The notes: generated by a model not told the origin, from the letters alone. Counted from the first letter of the stretch, positions 37,001 to 48,625 are shown. The stretch: DNA of 64,000 bases from Fistularia commersonii (GCA_037954325.1 JBBMNZ010000068.1:355001-419000); one strand, 5' to 3'. Made by a program: numbers and translations.

Positions 37001-40000
37001 GGCTTCCGCTCTCCTCAGCTCATCCGCTCCTCCGCTCCACCGCTTAAAGGTTCTTCTGCTCCTCCGCTCCTCCGCTCCTCTGCTCCGGGTCCTGGTACTC
37101 CTGAACTGCTGGACATAAGCAAATAAGACTCCAGGCCCTGGTACTCCCTCTCCGCGGGACTCAGGCGAATTGCCGGCAGGGCTTCCGCTCTCCTCCGCTC
37201 ATCCGCTCCTCCGCTCCTCCGCTCCTCCTCTCCTCCGCTCCTCCGCTCCTCCGCTCCGGGCCCTGGTACTCCTGAAATGCTGGACCTAAGCGAATCAAGC
37301 TCCAGGCCCTTGTACTCCCAATCCGCGGGACTTAGGCGAATATGCGGCCGGGTTTCCGCTCTCCTCCGCTCATCCGCTCCTCCGCTCTACCGCTTAAACG
37401 TTCTTCTGCTCATCCGCTCCTAAGCTCCGGGCCCTGGTACTCCTGAACTGCTAGACATAAGCGAATCAGGCTCCAGGCCCTGGTACTCCCTTTCCGCTGG
37501 ACTCAGGCGAATTGTCGGCCGGGCTTCCGCTCACCTCCGCTCCTCCGCTCCTCCGCTCATCCGCTCCTCCGCTCCTCCGCTCCTCCGCTCCTCTGCTCAT
37601 CTGCTCCTCCGCTGCCCCGCTCCTGTCTCTGGTACTCCCTCTCCGCGGGACTCAGGCGAATTGTCGGCCGGGCTTCCGCTCTCCTCAGCTCATCCGCTCC
37701 TCCGCTCCTCCGTTCCTCCGCACCTCCGCTCCAAGCCCTGGTACTCCTGAACTGCTCGACATAAGCGAATCACGTTCCTGGCCCTGGTACTCCCTCTCCG
37801 CGGGACTTAGGCGAATTGTCGGCCTGCTTCCGCTCACCTCCGCTCCTCCGCTCCTCCACTCCTCCGCTCTTCTGCTCATCTGCTCCTCCGCTCCCCCGCT
37901 CCGGGCCCTAGTACTCCCAATCCGCGGGACTTAGGCGAATTGTCGGCCGGGCTTCCGCTCTCCTCCGCTTCTCCCCTCATCCGCTCCTCCGCTCCGGGCC
38001 CTGGTACTCCTGAACTGCTAGACATAAGCGAATCAGGCTCCAGGCCCTGGTACTCCCTTTCCGCGGGACTTAGGCGAATATTCGGCCGGGCAACCGCTCA
38101 CCTCCGCTCCTCCGCTCATCCACTCCTCCGCTCCTCCACTCCTCCGCTCAGGGTCCTGGTACTCCCGAACTGCTTGCCATAAGCGAATCAGGCTCCAGGC
38201 CCTGGTACTCCCAATCCGCGGGACTCAGGCGAAACGTGGGCTAGGTTTCCGCTCTCCTCCACTCATCCGCCTCTCCGCTCCTCCGCTCCTCCGCCCCTGG
38301 CCCTGGTACTCCTGAATTGCTGAACATCATTAGATCACGCATATGGCCCTGGTACTCCCTCTCCGCGGGACTCAGGCGAATTCCCGGCCGGGCTTCCGCT
38401 CTTCTCAGCTCATCCGCTCATTCGCTCCTTCGCTCCTCCGCTCCTCCGCTCCTCCGCTCCGGGCCCTGGTACTCCGGAACCCCAGGACATAAGCGATTCA
38501 GGCTCCAGGCCCTGGTAATCGACTTACGCGGGACTCAGGCGAATTGTCGGCTGGGCTTCCGCTCTCTTCCGCTCCTCCGCTCCTCCGCTCCTCTGCTCCT
38601 CCGCTCCTCCGCTCCTCCGCTCTTCCGCTCCGGGCCCTGGTACTCCTGAACTGGTGGACATCATTAAATCACGCTTCTGGCCCTGGTACTCCCTTTGCGC
38701 GGGACTCAGGCGAATTTTCGGCCGGATTCCGCTCTCCTCCGCTCATCCGCTCCTCCGCTCTAACGCTTAAACGTTCTTCTGCTCATCCGCTCTTCCGCTC
38801 CTCCGCTCCAGGCCCTGGTACTCCTGAACTGCTAGACATAAGCGAATCAGGCTCCAGGCCCTGGTACTCCCTTTCCGCTGGACTCAGGCGAATTGTCGGC
38901 AAGGCTTCCGCTCTCCTCCGCTTCTCCTCTCATCCACCCCTCCGCACCTCCACTCCGGGCCCTGGTACTCCTGAACTGCTAGACATAAGGGAAACACGTT
39001 CCTGGCCCTGGTACTCCCTCTCCGCGGGACTTGGGCAAATATTCGGCCGGGCTTCCGCTCTCCTCCGCTCCTCCGCTCCTCCGCTCCTGCCCTGGTACTC
39101 CTGAACTGCTGGACATCATTAAATCACGCTTCTGGCCCTGGTACTCCCTTTCCGCGGGACTCAGGCGAATAATCGGCCGGATTCAGCTCTCCTCCGGTCC
39201 TCCGGTCCTCCGCTCCTCCGCTCCTCCGTTCCGGCCCTGGTACTCCTGAACTGCTAGACATAAGGGAAACACGTTCCTGGCCCTGGTACTCCTGAATTGC
39301 TGAACATCATTAAATCACGCTTATAGTCCTGATATTCCCTCCTCGCGGGACTTAGGCGAATTGTCGGCCGGGTTTCCGCTCTCCTCCGCTCCTCCGCTCC
39401 TCCGCACCTGGCCCTGGAACTCCTGAATTGCTAGACATAAGCGAATAAGGCTCCAGACCCTGGTATTCCCTTTCCACTGGACTTCGGCGAATATTCGGCT
39501 GGGCTTCCGCTCACCTCCGCTCCTGCGCTCCTCCGCTCCTGCGCTCCTGCGCTCCTCCGCTCCTCCGCTCCTCCGCTCCTCCGCTCCTCCGCTCTGGGCC
39601 CTGGTACTCCTGAACTGCTTGCCATAAGCGAATCAGGCTCCAGGCCCTGGTACTCCCAATCCGCGGGACTCAGGCGAAATGTGGGCCGGGCTTCCGCTCT
39701 CCTCCGCTCCTCCGCTCCTCCGCACCTGGCCCTGGTACTCCTGAGCTGCTGGACATCATTAGATCACGCTTCTGGCCCTGGTACTCGCTTTCCGCGTGAC
39801 TCAGGCGAATTGTCGGCCGGATTCCGCTCTCCTCCGCTCATCCGCTCCTCCGCTCGACCGCTTAAACGTTCTTGTGCTAATCCGCTCCTCCGATCCTCCG
39901 CTCCGGGCCCTGGTACTCCTGAACTGCTAGACATAAGCGAATCAGGCTCCAGGCCCTGGTACTCCCTCTCCGCGGGACTTAGGCAAATATTCGGCCGGGC

Positions 40001-40880
40001 TTCCGCTCTCCTCCGCTCCTCCGCTCCTCCGCACCAGGCCCTGGTACTCCTGAATTGCTGAACATCATTAAATCACGCTTCTGGCCCTGGTACTCCCTCT
40101 CCGCGGGACTCAGGCGAATTACCGGCCGGGCTTCCGCTCTCCTCAGCTCATCCGCTCATTCGCTCCTCCGCTCCTCCGCTCCTCCGCTCCTCCGCACCTC
40201 CGCTCCGGTCCCTGGTACTCCTGAACTGCTCGACATAAGCGAATCACGTTCCTGGCCCTGGTACTCCCTCTCCGCGGGACTTAGGCGAATTGTCGGACGG
40301 GCTTCCGCTCACCTCCGCTCCTCCGCTCCTCCGCTCCCTCGCTCCTCCGCTCCTCCGCTCCTCCGCTCTTCTGCTCATCTGCTCCTCCGCTCCCCCGCTC
40401 CGGGCCCTAGTACTCCCAATCCGCGGGACTTAGGCGAATTGTCGGCCGGGCTTCCGCTCTCCTTCGCTCCCCCGCTCCTCCGCTCCTCCGCTCCTCCGCT
40501 CCTCCGTTCTTCCGCTCCTCCGCTCCTCCGCTCCTCCGCTCCGGCCCTGGTACTCTTGAACTGCTGGACATAAGCGAATCAGGCTCCAGGTCCCGGTAAT
40601 CCATCTCCGCGGGACTTGGGCAAATTGTGGGCCGGGCTTCCGCTCTCCTCAGCTCATCCGCTCCTCCGCTCCACCGCTTAAAGGTTCTTCTGCTCCTCCG
40701 CTCCTCCGCTCCTCTGCTCCGGGTCCTGGTACTCCTGAACTGCTGGACATAAGCAAATAAGACTCCAGGCCCTGGTACTCCCTCTCCGCGGGACTCAGGC
40801 GAATTGCCGGCAGGGCTTCCGCTCTCCTCCGCTCATCCGCTCCTCCGCTCCTCCGCTCCTCCTCTCCTCCGCTCCTCCGC
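33150..40880 (+). repeat. 3.64-kb tandem higher-order repeat (about 2.1 copies)
   Basis: The sequence from about 33,150 recurs from about 36,800 (offset 3,642-3,658) and again from about 40,440 (offset about 3,634), where only some 440 bp are kept before the array switches to another block at about 40,880. Offsets drift by multiples of 8 bp because octamer runs change length. Matching landmarks include 34,675/38,317, 35,389/39,031 and 36,413/40,055. Confidence 0.85.
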
Positions 40881-42810
40881 TTCTCCCCTCATCCGCTCCT
40901 CCGCTCCGGGCCCTGGTACTCCTGAACTGCTAGACATAAGCGAATCAGGCTCCAGGTCCTGGTACTCCCTTTCCGCGGGACTTAGGCGAATATTCGGCCG
41001 GGCAACCGCTCACCTCCGCTCCTCCGCTCATCCGCTCCTCCGCTCCTCCACTCCTCCGCTCAGGGCCCTGGTACTCCCGAACTGCTTGCCATAAGCGAAT
41101 CAGGCTCCAGGCCCTGGTACTCCCAATCCGCGGGACTCAGAGGAAATGTGGGCTAGGTTTCCGCCCTCCTCCGCTCCTCCGCTCCTCCACTCATCCGCCT
41201 CTCCGCTCCTCCGCTCCTCCGCACCTGGCCCTGGTACTCCTGAATTGCTGAACATCATTAGATCATGCTTATGGCCCTGGTACTCCCTCTCCGCGGGACT
41301 CAGGCTCATTCCCTGCCGGGCTTCCGCTCTCCTCAGTTCATCCGCTCATTCGCTCCTTCGCTCCTCCGCTCCTCCGCTCCTCCGCTCCTCCGCTCCTCCG
41401 CTCCTCCGCTCCGGGCCCTGGTACTCCGGAACCCCAGGACATAAGCGATTCAGGCTCCAGGCCCTGGTAATCGACTTACGCGGGACTCAGGCGAATTGTC
41501 GGCTGGGCTTCCGCTCTCTTCCGCTCCTCCGCTCCTCCGCTCCTCTGCTCCTCCGCTCCTCCGCTCCTCCGCTCCTCCGCTCTTCCGCTCCTGCCCTGGT
41601 ACTCCTGAACTGGTGGACATCATTAAATCACGCTTCTGGCCCTGGTACTCCCTTTGCGCGGGACTCAGGCGAATTTTCGGCCGGATTCCGCTCTCCTCCG
41701 CTCATCCGCTCCTCCGCTTACCGCTTAAACGTTCTTCTGCTCATCCGCTCCTCCGCTCCTCCGCTCCAGGCCCTGGTACTCCTGAACTGCTAGACATAAG
41801 CGAATCAGGCTCCAGGCCCTGGTACTCCCTTTCCGCTGGACTCAGGCGAATTGTCGGCAAGGCTTCCGCTCTCCTCCGCTTCTCCTCTCATCCACCCCTC
41901 CGCACCTCCACTCCAGGCCCTGGTACTCCTGAACTGCTAGACATAAGCGAATCACGTTCCTGGCCCTGGTACTCCCTCTCCGCGGGACTTAGGCAAATAT
42001 TCGGCCGGGCTTCCGCTCTCCTCCGCTCCTCCGCTCCACCGCTCCTCCGCTCCTGCCCTGGTACTCCTGAACTGCTGGACATCATTAAATCACGCTTCTG
42101 GCCCTGGTACTCCCTTTCCGCGGGACTCAGGCGAATAATCGGCCGGATTCAGCTCTCCTCCGGTCCTCCGGTCCTCCGGTCCTCCGGTCCTCCGCTACTC
42201 CGCTCCTCCGCTCCTCCGCTCCTCCGTTCCGGCCCTGGTACTCCTGAACTGCTGGACATAAGCGAATCAGGCTCCAGGCCCTGGTACTCCCTCTCCGCGG
42301 GACTAAGGCGAATTGTCGGCCGGGTTTCCGCTCTCCTCCGCTTCTCCTCTCATCCGCTCCTCCGCTCCTCCGCACCTGGCCCTGGTACTCCTGAATTGCT
42401 GAACATCATTAAATCACGCTTATAGTCCTGGTACTCCCTCTCCGCGGGACTTAGGCGAATTGTCGGCCGGGTTTCCGCTCTCCTCAGCTCATCCGCTCAT
42501 TCGCTCCTTCGCTCCTCCGCTCCTCCGCTACTCCGCTCCTCCGCTCCGGGCCCTGGTACTCCGGAACCGCAGGACATAAGCGATTCAGGCTCCAGGCCCT
42601 GGTAATCCCCTTCCGTGGGACTCAGGCGAATTTTCGGCTGGGCTTCCGCTCTTTTCCGCTCCTCCGCTCCTCCGCTCCTCTGCTCCTCCGCTCCTCCGCT
42701 CCTCCGCTCCTCCGCTCTTCCGCTCCGGGCCCTGGTACTCCTGAACTGCTGGACATCATCAAATCACGCTTCTGGCCCTGGTACTCCCTTTTCGCGGGAC
42801 TCAGGCGAAT
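40880..42810 (+). repeat. Copy of the 26.2-28.1 kb block, 14,689 bp downstream
   Basis: This block repeats 26,190-28,130 at a constant offset of 14,689 bp, including rare variants such as the shortened CCGCTTACCGCTTAAACG marker at 27,028 and 41,717. It shows that blocks have moved over longer distances than the adjacent tandem copies. After about 42,810 the array instead follows the 24.5-25.1 kb block (offset about 18,344). Confidence 0.8.
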
Positions 42811-45035
42811 TGTCGGCCGGATTCCGCTCTCCTCCGCTCATCCGCTCCTCCGCTCCACCACTTTAACGTTCTTCTGCTCATCCGTTCCTCCGCTCCTCCG
42901 CTCCGGGCCCTGGTACTCCTGAACTGCTAGACATAAGCGAATCAGGCTCCAGGCCCTGGTACTCCCTCTCCGCGGGACTTAGGCAAATATGCGGCCGGGT
43001 TTCCGCTCTCCTCCGCTCCTCCGCACCTCCGCTCCTCCGCTCCTCCGGCCCCGGTACTCCTGAACTGCTGGACATCATTAAATCACGCTTCTGGCCCTGA
43101 TACTCCCTTTCCGCGGGACTCAGGCGAATTGTCGGCCGGATTCAGCTCTCCTCCGGTCCTCCGGTCCTCCGGTCCTCCGCTCCTCCGCTCCTCCGCTCCT
43201 CCGCTCCTCCGCTCCTCCGTTCCGGCCCTGGTACTCCTGAACTGCTGGACATAGGCGAATCAGGCTCCAGGCCCTGGTACTCCCTCTCCGCGGGACTAAG
43301 GCGAATTGTCGGCCGGGTTTCCGCTCTCCTCCGCTTCTCCTCTCATCCGCTCCTCCGCTCCTCCGCACCTGGCCCTGGTACTCCTGAATTGCTGAACATC
43401 ATTAAATCACGCTTATAGTCCTGGTACTCCCTCTCCGCGGGACTTAGGCGAATTGTCGGCCGGGTTTCCGCTCTCCTCAGCTCATCCGCTCATTCGCTCC
43501 TTCGCTCCTCCGCTCCTCCGCTCCTCCGCTCCTCCGCTCCGGGCCCTGGTACTCCGGAACCGCAGGACATAAGCGATTCAGGCTCCAGATCCTGGTAATC
43601 CCCTTCCGTGGGACTCAGGCGAATTTTCGGCTGGGCTTCCGCTCTCTTCCGCTCCTCCGCTCCTCCGCTCCTCCACTCCTCCGCTCCTCTGCTCCTCCGC
43701 TCCTCCGCTCCTCCGCTCTTCCGCTCTTCCGCTCCGGGCCCTGGTATTCCTGAACTGCTGGACATCATCAAATCACGCTTCTGGCCCTGGTACTCCCTTT
43801 TCGCGGGACTCAGGCGAATTGTCGGCCGGATTCCGCTCTCCTCCGTTCATCCGCTCCTCCGCTCCACCACTTTAACGTTCTTCTGCTCATCCGTTCCTCC
43901 GCTCCTCCGCTCCGGGCCCTGGTACTCCTGAACTGCTAGACATAAGCGAATCAGGCTCCAGGCCCTGGTACTCCCTCTCCGCGGGACTTAGGCAAATATG
44001 CGGCCGGGTTTCCGCTCTCCTCCGCTCCTCCGCACCTCCGCTCCTCCGCTTCTCCGTTCCGGCCCTGGTACTCCTGAACTGCTGGACATAAGCGAATCAG
44101 GCTCCAGGCCCTGGTACTCCCTCTCCGCGGGACTTAGGCGAATTGTCGGCCGGGTTTCCGCTCTCCTCCGCTTCTCCTCTCATCCGCTCCTCCGCTCCTC
44201 CGCACCTGGACCTGGTACTCCTGAATTGCTGAACATCATTAAATCACGCTTATAGTCCTGATATTCCCTCCTCGCGGGACTTAGGCGAATTGTCGGCCGG
44301 GTTTCCGCTCTCCTCCGCTCCTCCGCTCCTCCGCACCTGGCCCTGGAACTCCTGAATTGCTAGACATAAGCGAATAAGGCTCCAGACCCTGGTATTCCCT
44401 TTCCACGGGACTTCGGCGAATATTCGGCTGGGCTTCCGCTCACCTCCGCTCCTGCGCTCCTCCGCTCCTCAGCTCCTCCGCTCCTCCGCTCCTCCGCTCC
44501 TCCGCTCCTCCGCTACTCCGCTCCTCCGCTCCTCCGCTCCTCCGCTCATCCGCCCCTCCGCTCCTCCGGTCCTCCGGTCCTCCGCTCCTCCGCTCCTCCG
44601 CTCCTCCGCTCATCCGCTCCTCCGCTCCTCCGCTCCTCCGCACCTGGCCCTGGTACTCCTGAATTGCTGAACATCATTAAATCACGATTTTGGCCCTGGT
44701 ACTCCCTCTCCACGGGACTCAGGCGAATTGTCGGCCGGGCTTCTGCTCTCCTCAGCTGATCCGCTCATCCGCTCCTCCGCTCCTCCGCTCCTCCGCTCTT
44801 CCGCTCCGGGCCCTGGTACTCCGGAACCGCAGGACATAAGCGATTCAGGCTCCAGGCCCTGGTAATCCCCTTCCGCGGGACTCAGGCGAATTGTCGGCTG
44901 GGCTTCCGCTCTCTTCCGCTCCTCCGCTCCTCTGCTCCTCCGCTCCTCCGCTCCTCCGGTCTTCCGCTCCGGGCCCTGGAACTCCCGATCTGCGGGAGTT
45001 CCGGGCCAGTCTTCTGCTCTCCTCCCCTCCTCCTT

Positions 45036-45345
45036 TTTTTCCCTCCCCCGCTTTGGACCCTGGAACTCCCGAACCGGGCCGGGCTTCTGCCCTCCGCCTC
45101 TCCTCTGCTCATCCGCTCCAGGCCCTGGCACTCCCTGTCATCCAGTCATTCGCATGTGCGGGAGCTCCACTCAAACGTCCGGGGGATAAGGGTAAGGGGT
45201 CCTGCTCCCCCCCCCCCCCTCGCCGCCTCTGAGAAGAGAAACATCTCCTCCGCTCCTCCGCTCCTCCGCTCCTCACCTCATCCGCTCAAGGCCCTGGTAC
45301 TCCCAGTCCGTGGGAACCCCCCCCCCCACCCACCCACCAAAACAA
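45036..45345 (+). repeat. B-to-A junction module, copy 2
   Basis: Counterpart of 6,566-7,080: pyrimidine-rich stretch, CATCCAGTCATTCGCATGTG, divergent core and poly-C. It is shorter because about 20 bp of the core (GTGCCCGGAGGTCC region) and the octamer/half-core segment at 6,840-6,990 are missing. Confidence 0.8.
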
Positions 45346-45365
45346 ACTCTCACACACACATAAAC

Positions 45366-45405
<40 letters not shown>

Positions 45406-45434
45406 ACACACACACACACACACAGACACACACC

Positions 45435-45495
<61 letters not shown>
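45346..45495. repeat. (CA)n microsatellite, about 150 bp
   Basis: A CA tract equivalent to 7,081-7,284, with a 72-bp uninterrupted end section. Confidence 0.95.
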
Positions 45496-45497
<2 letters not shown>

Positions 45498-45805
45498 GAA
45501 CTCATCATAGCTGTGCTAATAGCATTGGCCGAAACGTATCCACAACAAAACAAACATTAGCTCATCCACTCATTCACATATGTGTGTGCCCAGAGGTACG
45601 GGAGCTCCAGTCATACGTCCGGGTGATCTATGTCCGGAGAGTGCTCACATTGGCCGGTCTAAGGGGTCCTGCTGCCCTCAAGCTTCCCCGCCTTTGAGAA
45701 GAGAAACATAACTTCGCTCCTCCGCTCCTCCGCTCCTCAAATCCTCTGCTCCTCCGCTATGGGCCCTAGTACTCCCGATCCTCCGAACTCAGGCGAATAG
45801 CGTGA
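45496..45805 (+). repeat. Single satellite unit A before L1 copy 3
   Basis: Counterpart of 7,285-7,600, with the same order of sub-motifs and an octamer run ending GGGCCCTAGTACTCCCGATC. Confidence 0.85.
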
Positions 45806-46552
45806 CGTGCTTCTGCTCTCCTATAAGCCCCTACACACTTCAAACACGGCTGTTATCACCCTGTTACTGCATTACAATGACGCCCATTTGCTTTTGATCT
45901 CAGTGTCTGCCACCGTGCGGAAAAAGCGGGGTGACGGGGGGGACGGGGGACGGGGGGACATAAGGGCATTCGTTCTGTATGTAATCAGAAGTTAATAGTG
46001 TTAACGGTTTGCGAGAAATATTTAATGCTAGACAAAGAAAGAAAATTAAAAGGAAATAATGAAATATATAGATAGAAAAAAAAATTAAAAACTAAAAAAA
46101 AAAATTGTAAGGGGAATATAACATGTAATTAAGTTGGCGGTTCACAAGGAATCTCAGACATCAAACTGTTTTTAATTGAACATAAATAGTACACACAAAT
46201 ATACAAATGTACAAATAAATATAGCAAGGTAGAACTGAATGTCAATGAAACAACCAGGGATGAGGAAGCAACGGACATAAGGACATTTGTTCTGTATGTA
46301 ATCAGAAGTTAATAGTGTTAACGGTTTGTGAGAAATTTACAGTGCTAGACAAAAAAAGAAATTAAAAGGAAATAATTAAATCAATAGATAGACAAATAAA
46401 AAATTAAAACAAGAAAAAAATTGCAAGGGGAATATAACATGTAATTAAGTTTTTTTTTTGTTTTTTTTTCCAAAAAAAAAAGGAATCTCAGACATGGGTA
46501 ACTGTATATGTTTTAGTTTTTGGATTTTTCCATAAGTTTTAAGGATTTTTTT
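45806..46552 (-). repeat. AT-rich L1 3' flank, copy 2, with G-rich tract
   Basis: This parallels 7,601-8,325, including the 317-bp direct repeat (45,957 and about 46,275). The G-rich tract at 45,926-45,958 has four runs of four or more G. It is longer than the equivalent at 7,704-7,732 and has gained GGGGGAC units. No gene is visible. Confidence 0.7.
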
Positions 46553-48095
46553 TTATAATTCAAAATCGTTTATGAAGAAATTAAAATTTGGGGAGCATTT
46601 TTGCATTCTGTTTTTGTGAATGAAGAACTTGGCCAGGCCTAAAAGAACATTGACACAGAGTTCATCTGTTATGTTGCTTATAAGTAAACCAAATGTGATA
46701 TCATCTTTTGAGAGGGAAACTGGTGACGATGGAATGAGAATGAGAAAAAATATATGGTCAGTGGTTTCAATGTTGTCTTCACAAAATGTACAAATATTAT
46801 CTTCAAAAGTAAAGCGTACCCGCAATAATTCCTTAGATGGGTAGATGTCATTCATAATTTAGAAGTGGGTCTCTTCTTGCCTTGGGGGGTATGGGTAGAG
46901 TCAGACACATAGTTCGCAGCGTGGCAATCGATTTCTTATCAAATTTATTTCAAATATTATTTTTGTTTTGATGTCCAGGGAATAAGTTTCCTGTGAAACA
47001 TGTCCTAATAAAGGAGTTGCTGCACTTTCTGTCCAGAATTGAGATTCCCTGGAGTGATAGTCGGGGTAACTGTGGTTGTACGGTTCGGTGCGTCATTATA
47101 TTTTTGGTCAGGAATACAAATTGTCGAGGCAGTGCGTTTCGTAACTTTATCAACTCTAATATGGGAGGCTTAAATCTGTGTGTAGTACAGAACTGTTCAT
47201 AGTCTAGACGACTGCCATTGTCATCCATCAAGTCAATTATTGACCATATACCTTTCTCAAAGCATTCCTTGTAAAACAGAGGTTTGTTGCCACGCAGTAC
47301 ATATCTATTGTTCCAAATTATTGGACTGTGTGGTGAGAAATTGTGTACATAAATCATTTTCCAGTATAATAGTATTTGTTCATGGAACTCTGAAAATTGG
47401 ACAGGAATCTTGTTGATATCCAAGTCAGAGATAAGTAGAAGACTTAGGCCACCGACTTTGTTGAATAAGTAGTTTGGAGTACAATACCAGAAAAAATGAT
47501 GATGTTTGATCCAGGATTTCAACCAGTTCACCTTCAATGTCCCATTCAGGCAGTCCAACTCTATCACTTTCAGCCCTCCCTCACTTGTTTCTTTCACCAT
47601 ATGTGATCTTTTTAGATGGTGTGGTCTGTTCCTCCAGATAAAGATGAAATTTATTTGGTTAATAGATTTTATGAGTTGATTTGGAGCAGCATTGGAATAC
47701 ACTGGGTATATACATCTGGATAAACATTCCATTTTAGTCAAATATATCCGGCCTAATATTGATAAATCTCTTTGGAGCCATATATTCAATTTTGCTTTAC
47801 TTTGATTCAGTTTAGATTCAATGTTCCTGGATTGATTTAACTTTTGGTCCTTAGATAGGAAAATGCTCAAGTATTTTATTTCTGATTTGATAGGAACATT
47901 GCTGATTTCCTTTAGTGGTGAGTCATGCAGCGCAAGAAGTTTGCATTTCTTTAAGTTTAATGACAATCCTGGAGCCTTGGAGAATGTTTTAATTTTTTCA
48001 ACACTTATTGGGACTTGATGTTCATTTTTCAAAACTAAGGTTGTGTCATCTGCCAGCAAGCTAATAACAATTTCTGTCCCCGACATTATTTCTGT
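46553..48095 (-). pseudogene. L1-type LINE ORF2 C-terminal half, copy 3 (best preserved)
   Basis: On minus, one frame stays open from the CA tract to about 46,950 (some 380 L1 codons). It holds the catalytic ADD pair (a LADD rather than the usual F/YADD box) near 48,050, the 'NLKKCKLL' block and the 'FIWRNRPHHLKRSHMV' region. The Trp-rich linker ('SWIKHHHFFWYC') follows. A stop at about 46,950 and another just before 46,855 precede the C-terminal piece 46,553-46,855 with its Cys/His knuckle 'CTFCEDNIETTDH'. An active L1 would also need an endonuclease and the RT fingers, which are missing. Product: dead reverse transcriptase fragment. L1-group assignment is by motif recall. Confidence 0.85.
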
Positions 48096-48097
48096 CC

Positions 48098-48172
<75 letters not shown>

Positions 48173-48178
48173 ACACCT
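48096..48178. repeat. (CA)n microsatellite at L1 copy 3 truncation point
   Basis: CA tract of about 80 bp, equivalent to 465-512 and 9,871-9,952. Confidence 0.95.
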
Positions 48179-48625
48179 TAATTCCACTCTTTTATATACG
48201 CATGTCTGGAGTTCCGGGAGCTCGTTCTCAACGTTCTGGGGATAATCATAGCTGTGCTGATAGCATTAGCCGAAACGCCCCCCCCCCACACCACCACCAC
48301 CACCACCCCACACACACATTAGCTCCTCCATTCATTCACATGTACACGCCGGCTGCTCCGGGAGCTCCACGCCGACGTTTCGGGGATCGATGTCCGGAGA
48401 AGGTGCACCATTGCCGGCCTGCGGTGTCCTGTAGAACCCCCCCCTCCATACACACATGCAATACGCCTTGAAACGCATCGCTCGCACCGACGCGGAGAAT
48501 CCATTGACCTACTTCCACAACAACGGCGAGAATCACATTGCGTCGGCCGCCGTGAGGAAGAGGGGGGAGGGGGGGCATTAAGGGGGGGAGAGAGAGAGAC
48601 ATGGAGATTTTCTCAGCCTCTCATT
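48179..48625 (+). repeat. Lead unit A core with divergent G-rich end
   Basis: This starts as the other lead units (ATGTCTGGAGTTCCGGGAGC, then the core at 48,340-48,440). After CGCTCGCACCG at about 48,490 it leaves the satellite for a unique stretch of about 110 bp ending in G-rich sequence (48,553-48,598: three runs of six or more G, then GAGAGAGAGA). No octamer run follows. No gene is visible. Confidence 0.7.

Larger units (their letters stand above)
16260..45035 (+). repeat. Giant satellite unit B array, about 28.8 kb
   Basis: An uninterrupted array of unit B. Each unit has two related half cores, both starting GGCCCTGGTACTCC, and a (CTCCTCCG)n run of about 2-10 copies. The first half core alternates between an ATAAGCGAATCAGG type and an ATCATTAAATCACG type. 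The second ends GGCGAATTGTCGGCCGGG. A scarce extra motif, CCGCTTAAACGTTCTTCTG, recurs and helps phase blocks. No other sequence class interrupts 28 kb. The octamer has no stop in any of six frames (plus: LLRSSAPP repeats, minus: GGAEERRS repeats), so the many 60-310 codon open frames are not genes. Confidence 0.95.

Noticed and set aside
16260..45035. Dozens of open frames of 60-310 codons rich in LLRSSAPP or GGAEERRS
   Set aside because: They follow from an octamer with no stop in any frame, overlap on both strands, and change with copy number. No start context, domain or splice structure supports a protein.
16260..45035. CRISPR-like array (regular cores separated by variable spacers)
   Set aside because: The 'spacers' are themselves an octamer repeat, the cores are not uniform, no cas genes occur, and the context is a vertebrate-type repeat landscape.
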